From an uncultured Holophagaceae bacterium (GTDB lineage Bacteria > Acidobacteriota > Holophagae > Holophagales > Holophagaceae): a stretch of 12,819 nucleotides of DNA. Positions 4,913 to 11,081 of the stretch are shown here, in pieces (position 1 is the stretch's first letter; every line of letters begins with the position of its first letter). The notes under the pieces were generated by a model. The model ran no database searches, had not been told where the DNA came from, and worked only from the letters and a program-made list of their open reading frames with translations. Position numbers and translations under genes: made by a program. The DNA lies in contig CAIYNT010000087.1 of assembly GCA_903927605.1 (NCBI GenBank), forward strand, positions 1 through 12,819, in the 5' to 3' direction.

Positions 4913-7375
4913 TTACCGGAAGCTGCGCCCCGGCTTCTTGACCTCTGGCTTTGGTAGTTCTGGGGCAGGCTGCGGCTTCGGAGCCTGTGGAGGTGGTGCC
5001 GCCGGTTTCGGTGCGTCCTGGGGCCTCCCAGGGACCTTGTGGGCGAACGTGGAGGCCGAGCGGTAACGGTCGTATTCATCGAAGGCAGCATCGAGCGTGA
5101 TGGGCGGCTCCTCGAAGCTCTGCGCGGTGATCACCAGGTCGTCCACCGAAGGCAGCGCCCTGTGGGCCAGCTCGACTCGTCGCTGCTGCTCGGTGAGAGC
5201 CTGCCTCCAGGTGTCGAGAGCCCGGTCCTGTGCCTCCTCGATTTCACGAGTCGGATGCAGGACCAGCTCAGGCGGCTCTGGCGGGCCCGAGGTGACGTCG
5301 AACTGACCGACGTAGACCTTTCCCGTCGGGGTGCTCACGGGCTCCACGACACGAGGAGCCTGCGACACAGGGAACGACATGAACCCGTGCTTGAAGTTGA
5401 ACCCAGCACGAGCACATGCGCGGGCGTGCTCTCGCGCTGCCAGCTCGAAGACGGCCTTCTCCTGCTCGTAGAAGGCCAGGTCTTCGGGGCTCCAGGGCTT
5501 TCGCTGCCCCCGCTGGATGGCCTGCTCGAACGGCGGCGGTGCCATGTCGAAAACCGGGGCCTTCCTGGGGTCGGGAAGGATCGGGTGCCGACCGATGAAC
5601 AAGACGCCATCGGCGTTGACCTTCGGCTGGAGCTTGCCCCTCTCGTTGACCATGGACGGCCTCGAAGGATACAGGGGTTCGAGCGTAGGAGCAGGCACGG
5701 CGGGCTTCTGCCCAACGGCCTCGATGACCAGGCGGGTTGCCTTCGATGGCGACATGGATGAGCTGCGCGGCGGATTCACACGGGGCAGGTCCTTCATGAT
5801 CTGCTGAGCGACGGAGAGCTGCGCCAGCGCGGCGGCGCTCAGTCCTGGAGCAGTTCGCCCACCAGGGCTTCCCGATCCTCGCTGGCCGCCCACGCCAGGC
5901 TGTCCAGCTCGTGCGCCAGGAGCAGCCGGGGTCCCGCTGGGACCGTGAGCACTTCCTGGGGCATCTTGCTGGCGTTGATCGGGCGCTCCAGATCCCGAGG
6001 GTCGCTGACGGCGATCCTGTTCCCTTCCTGGAGCACCACCTGGGGCGGCAGGCACACGAGGACCAGCCGCTGCCGGGCTCCCTGGATCTGCGACCCTTCC
6101 TTCGTGTCCAGGTGCAACGCCTCGCCCTCCGGGATCGGGCAGTGCAGCAGCCAGGTCTGGCCGGGGATCATGCCGTGGTTGCAGCCGGGCATCCCCCGGA
6201 GCTTCAGGCTGCGTTCCCGCCAGTCCTTGAGCTGCGTCGGGAAGGCGAGTTCCCACCTTCGGGGCATGGTCTGGACGGCTGGGGGTGGGAACGCCGATTC
6301 CGGCTGGAACCACGGGGCGAAGCGGTCGTCCGGCGTCCCTGGTGGGAGCGTCGGCGGCGGGACGAAGTCGGGCCGATAGGAGCGCAACACGGATTGCTGG
6401 GGTCGTGGCACGGAATCCCTGCTGGGGGCCGCCACGCTTGGCTGGGGCAGGGGCAACGACGATGAAGGCATAGGTGCTCCGGGTCTTGTAGGTCTCGATG
6501 AGATGGCGGGTGGTCGCGGCCACGCTTTCCTGGATGCGAGGAGAGGCCGGCAATGGCTCCGCGATGGCGGCCAGGACAGGCTGAATCGGCTGCTCGGGCT
6601 TCTTGGACATGGCGGCCAGGTGCGCGTCGTCGCGGCCCACCTCGTAGGTCAGGCCGTGCTTGCTCTGGAGCTTCGAGAGGCTGAACGACGAATGCACCTC
6701 TGAGGCCTTCAGGTACCCGCCATGCTCCCCCAGGAGTCGGAAGCCAAGGCCAGCGGCACCCTTGGCGCCGTGGGTGGCCTCCATCTGGATGCCATGCCGC
6801 AGGAGGTCCTGGGCCAGGTCGCCGATGCTCTTGCTGCGCTTGATGGCAGGAGCGATGGAGGCGAAGAGGGCGTCCTTGAGGTTCGGGATCTGGACCTCCG
6901 GGGCCGGGATCTCTGGGGCCGCCTGCGTCCGGTCCTTGTAGCTCGACACGGCCACCAGGCCCGCTTCCTTCTCTAGGTGGCGGCAGATCCTCTTGGCCGC
7001 GTATCGGTCACCACCGCGGTCGATCCGCTTGCCCGCGTAGTCCGTGGGCGTGGTGGCGATGTGGATGTGCTGCTTGGTGCCGTCGTGGTGCTCAACCGCA
7101 TGGAAGGGGCAGTTCTCGTAGCCGAGGCCCTTAAGTGCTTCCTGAACCTCGTGGGCCATCTGCTCCTGGCTCACGCGCTCCCCCAGCGGGTGCGAAATGA
7201 CCAGGTGGATGGCCTTGTGCTTGAGAGGGTTCAGGCCTGTCACCAGGCCGAACTCCCGAGCCAGGCCCGGCGCGTCCACGCTCTCCATGTTCGTGCTCAC
7301 CAGGACGGCATCATCCTTCATGATGTAGCCGGTCAGGTTCTGCATGGACTTGGAGGCGAGGATCTTCAGGATCAC
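4913..7375 (-). CDS. MOBP-type conjugative relaxase
   Basis: 820 residues from GTG 7375. The start overlaps the mobC stop (GTGA, four bases), which implies translational coupling. Residues 1-145 are the relaxase domain: Tyr17 (NLTGYIMKDD) is a candidate nicking residue, and the metal-binding motif is HHDGTKQHIHIATTP with His103 and His105. Residues 185-245 (GDLAQDLLRHGIQMEATHG ... HSSFSLSKLQSKHGL) match the segment that follows the catalytic domain in this family. Residues about 302-512 are Pro/Gly/Arg/Ala-rich, with no codon bias, because another frame dominates there (see 5839-6471). From about 513 normal coding resumes, with a helical C-terminus (REIEEAQDRALDTWRQALTE) and a Pro/Lys-rich tail. 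It would nick oriT and pilot the DNA into a helper plasmid's secretion system. Two compensating frameshifts are the alternative reading. Confidence 0.85.
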   Translation of the reverse strand: MILKILASKSMQNLTGYIMKDDAVLVSTNMESVDAPGLAREFGLVTGLNPLKHKAIHLVISHPLGERVSQEQMAHEVQEALKGLGYENCPFHAVEHHDGTKQHIHIATTPTDYAGKRIDRGGDRYAAKRICRHLEKEAGLVAVSSYKDRTQAAPEIPAPEVQIPNLKDALFASIAPAIKRSKSIGDLAQDLLRHGIQMEATHGAKGAAGLGFRLLGEHGGYLKASEVHSSFSLSKLQSKHGLTYEVGRDDAHLAAMSKKPEQPIQPVLAAIAEPLPASPRIQESVAATTRHLIETYKTRSTYAFIVVAPAPAKRGGPQQGFRATTPAIRVALLSARLRPAADAPTRDAGRPLRPVVPAGIGVPTPSRPDHAPKVGTRLPDAAQGLAGTQPEAPGDARLQPRHDPRPDLAAALPDPGGRGVAPGHEGRVADPGSPAAAGPRVPAAPGGAPGREQDRRQRPSGSGAPDQRQQDAPGSAHGPSGTPAAPGARAGQPGVGGQRGSGSPGGRTAPGLSAAALAQLSVAQQIMKDLPRVNPPRSSSMSPSKATRLVIEAVGQKPAVPAPTLEPLYPSRPSMVNERGKLQPKVNADGVLFIGRHPILPDPRKAPVFDMAPPPFEQAIQRGQRKPWSPEDLAFYEQEKAVFELAAREHARACARAGFNFKHGFMSFPVSQAPRVVEPVSTPTGKVYVGQFDVTSGPPEPPELVLHPTREIEEAQDRALDTWRQALTEQQRRVELAHRALPSVDDLVITAQSFEEPPITLDAAFDEYDRYRSASTFAHKVPGRPQDAPKPAAPPPQAPKPQPAPELPKPEVKKPGRSFR
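5839..6471 (-). CDS. Overprinted gene nested inside the relaxase gene
   Basis: 210 residues from ATG 6471, with GGAG five bases upstream, to TGA 5839, in a frame shifted +1 from the relaxase. In three 20-codon samples counted by hand (6241-6300, 6181-6240, 6001-6060) third positions are G/C in 53 of 60 codons here, against 30 of 59 in the relaxase frame. The translation looks like a real folded protein, for example RRWELAFPTQLKDWRERSLK, QTWLLHCPIPEGEALHLDT and RLVLVCLPPQVVLQEGNRIA, whereas the relaxase frame there is low-complexity. The N-terminal 60 residues are Pro/Ser-rich; no membrane segment is visible. In RSF1010-type plasmids mobB is likewise nested in mobA, so a mobilization accessory role is plausible. 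No family is recognised. If not a separate gene, it is the true middle of the relaxase, reached by two frameshifts. Confidence 0.6.
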   Translation of the reverse strand: MPSSSLPLPQPSVAAPSRDSVPRPQQSVLRSYRPDFVPPPTLPPGTPDDRFAPWFQPESAFPPPAVQTMPRRWELAFPTQLKDWRERSLKLRGMPGCNHGMIPGQTWLLHCPIPEGEALHLDTKEGSQIQGARQRLVLVCLPPQVVLQEGNRIAVSDPRDLERPINASKMPQEVLTVPAGPRLLLAHELDSLAWAASEDREALVGELLQD

Positions 7376-7857
7376 GGCTCACCAACCAGTCCCAGGCGCA
7401 CCTCACGGATGACCTCACGCAGTGCCCCAAGCTCTGCCAGGAGGCCCGGCGCGTCCACCTCTCCAGAAGCCCCGGCCAGCATGGCGTTCAAGCTGCGGGC
7501 GATCTGGTTGAGGTTCCCGCCGATCTTCCCAAGCTCGCCATAGGTCTGCACGTCGATGACAGGGCACGGCGGTTGCGGCATGGGCAAGCCCAAGAGCATG
7601 ACGCGGCCCAGGTCAGACAGGCTGACTCCGAGTGTGTCAGCGGCCAAGCTGATGGTCTCGTGCTCGGTGGGAGACACCCGCACCATGACACAGGCCGTCC
7701 GGTTCTCGGTGGTGTCGCGGTGGTGGGCGTGGAGGGCGCAGATGGGGCCGTGCTGTGGATCGTGATCCACGGCACGGTTAGGGCACGGCAGCCCATCGGC
7801 TGTCGGATGCTGGCAGGGCGCAGAGTGATGCGGAGTAGCGGTCGGGCGCTTACGCAT
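7372..7857 (-). CDS. mobC: MobC-like relaxosome protein with Cys/His-rich N-terminus
   Basis: 161 residues from ATG 7857, with GGGAGG four bases upstream. Residues 10-46 contain Cys15, Cys25 (GLPC), Cys40 and His43, spaced like a small zinc-binding module (C-x9-C-x14-C-x2-H). Residues 52-90 (NRTACVMVRVSPTEHETIS, LGVSLSDLGRVMLLG) resemble a ribbon-helix-helix DNA-binding domain. Residues 107-124, GELGKIGGNLNQIARSLN, are the signature of the MobC/relaxosome accessory family. It would bind oriT, help melt the nick region and repress its own promoter. A perfect 9-bp inverted repeat (7871-7892) just upstream is the likely operator. It is the first gene of the mob operon; its stop overlaps the relaxase start by four bases. 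Confidence 0.85.
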   Translation of the reverse strand: MRKRPTATPHHSAPCQHPTADGLPCPNRAVDHDPQHGPICALHAHHRDTTENRTACVMVRVSPTEHETISLAADTLGVSLSDLGRVMLLGLPMPQPPCPVIDVQTYGELGKIGGNLNQIARSLNAMLAGASGEVDAPGLLAELGALREVIREVRLGLVGEP

Positions 7858-8154
7858 GGAGCCTCCCAGACTGTGCGCCAAAGGGCGCACAGGAAGGGAT
7901 GGCGGAATGTGGCACCAAGGGCATGACGAGCGCCAGCGAGGAGGGACCGATGGTGCGCGGGTCGAGGGCGGAGCCCCGCAAGTTAGAGCGATGACGAGGC
8001 GCAGCCGAGGAAGAGCGGCAGGGAACGTGAAGGAAAACACCGCAGGTTGTTTCCGTAACGGTCCCGCTAACTTGCTTCCTTTCCATCGTGGTTGCCTCCA
8101 CCCCCAGTATAGCCTAGAACGGAAATGGTGCTATCATGAAGGCAGGAGGTCCCC
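7858..8154. promoter_or_regulatory. Divergent regulatory region with candidate oriT
   Basis: About 300 non-coding bases separate mobC (reverse) from the RHH gene (forward). CTGTGCGCC (7871-7879) and GGCGCACAG (7884-7892) form a perfect inverted repeat 14 bases before mobC. Another repeat pair, GCAAGTTAG (7978-7986) and CTAACTTGC (8067-8075), spans 80 bases. Origins of transfer of mob plasmids usually lie in front of mobC and contain such repeats beside the nick site. I cannot point to a nick sequence with confidence, since no clear TATCCTG-type core is present. The RHH promoter probably lies at about 8090-8140. Confidence 0.5.
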
Positions 8155-8373
8155 ATGGGATTCAAGCCAAAGCCGCCAGCCCAGGAACAGACGGCCACTC
8201 TGACCGTCACCCTGCCATCTGCCCACCATGCTCGACTCGTGTCTGTGGGAGAGAAGCACAATTTGCCGCCTGAAGAGGTGCTGAGACAGTTCGTGGCCTG
8301 GGCCATTGAGACTGGCAACATCGGCCCCACCAGGACCCGCAAAGCCCCCAAGAAGCCTGCCAAGAAGGACTGA
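8155..8373 (+). CDS. Small ribbon-helix-helix-like protein
   Basis: 72 residues from ATG 8155, with AGGAGG four to five bases upstream, among the best ribosome sites in the window. Residues 13-55 fit a ribbon-helix-helix: strand ATLTVTLP, helix SAHHARLVSVGEKHN, then LPPEEVLRQFVAWAIETG. The tail is very basic (RTRKAPKKPAKKD), as in DNA-binding proteins. It is the first gene of a two-gene unit; the next start is one base after its stop. RHH proteins in such pairs are often autorepressors, antitoxins or partition adaptors. Which applies here cannot be told from sequence. It is divergent from mobC across the probable oriT, so it could also be a relaxosome component. Confidence 0.7.
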   Translation: MGFKPKPPAQEQTATLTVTLPSAHHARLVSVGEKHNLPPEEVLRQFVAWAIETGNIGPTRTRKAPKKPAKKD

Positions 8374-8374
8374 C

Positions 8375-9412
8375 ATGATCATCCATGACCCCATCACCCG
8401 AGACCGCTTGCTGACTGAAGCTGGCGGTATCTGTGGCACCTTCAAGCACCGAATCCAGGCATCCAATGGATTCCTGGAGAAGAACGACAGTGCAACGAAG
8501 GTGATGGGCTGGATGGCTGGCATCTGTTACCTCGGTGAAGTCATCAACGAGGTGTCCAAGGTCGAGTTCCGTGATGTGTTCACGGTGGCAAGGGTTCCCA
8601 CAGACAGGTATCCGACGAACCTCCATTTCGCGCCTTTTGATGACCTCACTGAGGCCGAAAGCAAGTGGGCGAACCGACACCACAAGGTCTGGCTCACGCT
8701 GGTAGCGTGGACCTGCTGGGACCTTGCCGGGAATCCGGCACTTCCGGTTGGGGACCGTGCTCACTGGTGGGGCATCCTCAATCGCATGTGCAACGACTTC
8801 TTCATGCACAACCCAGCCCCTGGTGGGGGCTATATCTCTGTGGTCCTGCCTGCTGGATTGCTGAGCCACAAGCTGCGCCTCAACGAGAAGCGGGAGGGCA
8901 AGGCCCCCTGGCACCAGATCAACCAACTGATGCCTTCTCCCACGTTCCCGACGGACCTCTGTTCCGCCCGGACGGTGCGGGCTGTGATGGAGTTCATGGT
9001 GGACGATCCCACCCTGCTGATGTTCGACCAAGAACACCGGCACGAGATCCAGTCCGTCGATGTGGACTCGACCACCGCCCCCTTCGTGCGGAACACCGTC
9101 AACCCTGGGTCCTGGTCGGTGCCAGACGCCATCGAGGAATGCCGCAAGGACGGCAACGATCACATCGCCATCGGTAGCCTCCTGGAGGCCGTTTTCGGGT
9201 CCATCCAGAACACCTTGCTGGCGCACCTGGTCGAACCTGAGGACGCCAAGACGGCGGCTCTGGAGATCGCCTTGGCCAGCCTGGTGGTGGCCGCCGACAA
9301 GGACCTGACGGAAGAGACCGTGCGCAATCTGATCGAGGACAAGGGCGTCAAGGGATTCGACATGGCCCACGCTGGGCAGTGGGTCAAGGCCCTCACCGAG
9401 GTCATGGCGTAG
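8375..9412 (+). CDS. Uncharacterised 345-residue protein paired with the RHH gene
   Basis: Start at ATG 8375, with AAGGA five bases upstream inside the end of the preceding gene, which implies coupled translation. No signal peptide, membrane segment or known catalytic motif is evident. Visible features are a Trp/His-rich central block (residues about 95-140: KWANRHHKVWLTLVAW, DRAHWWGILNRMCNDFFMHN), a Gly-rich GGGYISVVLPAGLL segment, and a helical acidic C-terminus (EPEDAKTAALEIALASLVVA ... HAGQWVKALTEVMA). Codon use agrees with a real gene in this frame, so the 479-codon reverse frame opposite is a shadow. I do not recognise the family. As part of an RHH-led two-gene unit on a plasmid, an effector, toxin or maintenance role is a guess. 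Confidence 0.75.
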   Translation: MIIHDPITRDRLLTEAGGICGTFKHRIQASNGFLEKNDSATKVMGWMAGICYLGEVINEVSKVEFRDVFTVARVPTDRYPTNLHFAPFDDLTEAESKWANRHHKVWLTLVAWTCWDLAGNPALPVGDRAHWWGILNRMCNDFFMHNPAPGGGYISVVLPAGLLSHKLRLNEKREGKAPWHQINQLMPSPTFPTDLCSARTVRAVMEFMVDDPTLLMFDQEHRHEIQSVDVDSTTAPFVRNTVNPGSWSVPDAIEECRKDGNDHIAIGSLLEAVFGSIQNTLLAHLVEPEDAKTAALEIALASLVVAADKDLTEETVRNLIEDKGVKGFDMAHAGQWVKALTEVMA

Positions 9413-9660
9413 GGGCCGCCCGGTCCGGGGTCCGGGCTCCCTTGACTCCCACTCCGCCCCCACGGGTCTGGCTGCCCTCCCTCCTTCGGAGGCAGGGAAC
9501 CCGCGCCAGACCCTCCCCCTAAGGACCTGTGGGCCGGGGGTAATGCCCCCGGCCCTGCGGTCCAGGGATGGGGGGGCTCCTTGGGTGTCAAGGGGAGTCC
9601 TCCCCCTGCCCAGTCCACTCGTGGCAAAAGTGGGTTCCCCCCGCATTCCTTACGGAAATC
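9413..9660. other. Structured GC-rich intergenic stretch with stacked hairpins
   Basis: There is no gene, but four strong folds are seen in order. GCCCGG/CCGGGC lies at 9418-9437. A compound hairpin has outer GTCTGGC (9466-9472)/GCCAGAC (9505-9511) around an inner CCCTcCCTCC-TTC-GGAGGcAGGG. A perfect 10-bp stem GGGCCGGGGG (9531-9540)/CCCCCGGCCC (9546-9555) has loop TAATG. CTCCCTTGAC (9437-9446) is a near complement of GTCAAGGGGAG (about 9588-9598), which could close the whole domain. It may be a small structured RNA, a bidirectional terminator or a recombination site. No T-run supports a simple intrinsic terminator. Confidence 0.5.
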
Positions 9661-9681
9661 ATGGCAAGGTTGTCTGCCTGG

Positions 9682-9694
9682 GCTACAATGTAGC
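9682..9694. promoter_or_regulatory. Toxin-antitoxin operator overlapping the promoter
   Basis: GCTACA-A-TGTAGC is a perfect 6-bp palindrome around one base. TACAAT (9684-9689), a good -10 box, is inside it, and the antitoxin start is 14 bases downstream of the palindrome with AGGAG between. This is where a DinJ-type antitoxin would bind to repress its own operon. No strong -35 box is seen. Confidence 0.6.
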
Positions 9695-9707
9695 TCAGGA
9701 GTGAACC

Positions 9708-9971
9708 ATGTCCGCCAATGCCGTTGTCCGAGCTCGTATCGACGAGCACATCAAGATCGAAGCTACCGCCATCCTGGCGGCGGTTGGCCTTACCGTGTCC
9801 GATGCCTTCCGGCTCATGCTGACCCGTGTTGCCCATGATAAGGCGCTGCCCTTTGAACCCTTGATCCCCAACGATGAAACCATCGCGGCCATGCGCGAGG
9901 CCCGCCAGGGCAAGCTCAAGAGCTTCGACAGCATTGAAGCCCTGATGGCTGACCTCAATGCGGACCATTGA
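9708..9971 (+). CDS. dinJ: DinJ/RelB-family antitoxin
   Basis: 87 residues from ATG 9708, preceded by AGGAG. The N-terminal ribbon-helix-helix is VVRARIDEHIKIEATAILAA followed by VGLTVSDAFRLMLTRVAHDKALPFEPLIPN, which is the typical DinJ signature including the Ser-Asp-Ala-Phe-Arg motif and the closing ALPF. The C-terminal third (ETIAAMREARQGKLKSFDS) is the toxin-neutralising helix region. The gene overlaps the toxin start by 14 bases. The protein should bind YafQ to mask its active site and repress the operon through the palindrome at 9682-9694. Its plasmid role is most likely post-segregational stability. Confidence 0.93.
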   Translation: MSANAVVRARIDEHIKIEATAILAAVGLTVSDAFRLMLTRVAHDKALPFEPLIPNDETIAAMREARQGKLKSFDSIEALMADLNADH

Positions 9972-10239
9972 GCAAACAGGCGCTTTCAAGCGCGACTTCA
10001 AGCGGATCAAAGCCACGCCACGACACCGGGACATTGAAGCCGTCTTGGTACCGGTGCTTCAACTGTTGATGACGGATCAAGCCCTGCCACCCCGGTTCTG
10101 TGACCACGCCTTAACCGGGGATTGGAAGGATCATCGGGACTGCCACATCAAACCCGATCTGGTGCTGATCTACCGAAAGCCTGATGCAAATGTGGTCCAG
10201 CTCGTGCGCATCGGCTCGCATAGTGAACTTGGTTGGTAG
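9958..10239 (+). CDS. yafQ: YafQ-family mRNA interferase toxin
   Basis: 93 residues from ATG 9958, overlapping the antitoxin end. The RelE/YafQ fold is plain: KRDFKRIKA near the start, then CDHALTGDWKDHRDCHIKPD and LVLIYRKPDANVVQLVRIGS, ending HSELGW. His50, His63, Asp67 and His88 fall at or next to the positions of the E. coli YafQ active-site residues (His50, His63, Asp67, His87), so the enzyme should be an active ribosome-dependent ribonuclease. It is the second gene of the operon and is controlled by DinJ. Nothing suggests degradation. Confidence 0.95.
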   Translation: MRTIEQTGAFKRDFKRIKATPRHRDIEAVLVPVLQLLMTDQALPPRFCDHALTGDWKDHRDCHIKPDLVLIYRKPDANVVQLVRIGSHSELGW

Positions 10240-10278
10240 GAAGCCGAGGAAGAGGGGTCTGTCTAAAGGCAGAACAGG

Positions 10279-10788
10279 TCAGTGCTGAGTGATGGTCACA
10301 TCCTTCAGGAACGCGGCTTCTCCTGCTGGCAGATTCTCGGCCCCTGCCGCGGGCGTGATGGTGTAGGAGGAAGTGAGGCTGTTTGAAGCACTCCCGCCTG
10401 CGTCAACCACATGGAAACGCCAGTTGACCGTCCCGGCTACGGTAGTGTCTGCCACTCCAACGGCCTGGATGACTCCGACAGTCAATCCGGCCATGTTTGA
10501 CAACGCAACGGTTCCCGTTTTGGTGACATTCCCGCTTCCATCCAGCTTTTCGATAACCAGCGTCGTAATGTCGCCACCGGAATCCACAAAGCTGAAAGTC
10601 CAGCCAATGGAGACAGCCCCACCACCATAACCTACCGGGTAGGACGAAGTAGTGGTGTATGCGAAGTTGGATATCCCTGGAGGTGTAGGTGCTGGTGCCG
10701 GGGGCGCTGAAGATCCTCCCCCCCCACCACCACAAGAAACCAAGAAAAAAGCCGCCGACAACCCTAGACCTTTGAGTTTAGGCTTCAT
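10279..10788 (-). CDS. Poly-glycine lipoprotein with an Ig-like beta domain
   Basis: Start chosen at ATG 10788, with AAAGGGGGTGG just upstream; an ATG at 10830 would add 14 residues in front of the signal peptide. The product is 169 residues. Signal MKPKLKGLGLSAAFFLVSC carries lipobox LVSC with Cys19 lipidated, followed by six glycines and a Ser/Ala/Pro linker that would hold the protein off the membrane. Residues 45-150 alternate short beta strands rich in Thr, Ser, Val and Gly (SIGWTFSFVDSGGDITTLVI, GTVNWRFHVVDAGGSASNS), resembling an immunoglobulin-like surface domain. The ligand or role is unknown. It is convergent with yafQ, and 39 bases separate the two stop codons. Confidence 0.75.
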   Translation of the reverse strand: MKPKLKGLGLSAAFFLVSCGGGGGGSSAPPAPAPTPPGISNFAYTTTSSYPVGYGGGAVSIGWTFSFVDSGGDITTLVIEKLDGSGNVTKTGTVALSNMAGLTVGVIQAVGVADTTVAGTVNWRFHVVDAGGSASNSLTSSYTITPAAGAENLPAGEAAFLKDVTITQH

Positions 10789-10981
10789 GCCACCCCCTTT
10801 AGCCGCCCATAGGCGAATGGTTGTATTCATTGGCGAAAGTCTACACCATGGTCACAAACGATCCATCGCACTAAGAGCGCCACCGAGCCCCGGAATGGGA
10901 GTTCATCGTAGGTAGTCCGCTCGGCAGGTCATGCAGAAAGGGGCTTAACCCCCACACGCGGTATTTTATCCCGGCACATTC

Positions 10982-11065
10982 GGACGCTTGACAGTCTGAT
11001 CTGGACGCTTGACAGTCCGATTTGGACGCATTAATGTCTTTTATGGACGGGTTTTTGTCTGTACT
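10982..11065 (+). repeat. Four tandem 21-bp repeats upstream of the second ParA
   Basis: Units start at 10982, 11003, 11024 and 11045, exactly 21 bases apart. Each begins GGACG and has GTC at its positions 13-15; the first two also share GGACGCTTGACAGTC. Copies three and four are more diverged. A 21-bp period equals two helical turns, so bound proteins would line up on one DNA face. Two units contain TTGACA, a consensus -35 box (10988-10993, 11009-11014). The array ends 16 bases before the ParA-like start codon, so it is probably both promoter and operator/centromere. Confidence 0.75.
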
Positions 11066-11081
11066 CGACCAAGGAGGCTTC

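Noticed and set aside
5039..6465. Several long forward frames (240, 184 and 144 codons)
   Set aside because: All are antisense to the relaxase and nested gene; the codon bias belongs to the reverse strand.
7871..7892. The TGTGCGCCCTT string on the reverse strand as an RSF1010-type (MOBQ) nick site
   Set aside because: The match is short and the relaxase motifs look MOBP; the palindrome is better explained as the mobC operator.
8207..9646. A 479-codon reverse frame
   Set aside because: It lies opposite the 345-residue gene, which has a coupled start, a good ribosome site and normal composition; the reverse frame looks like a GC-rich shadow.
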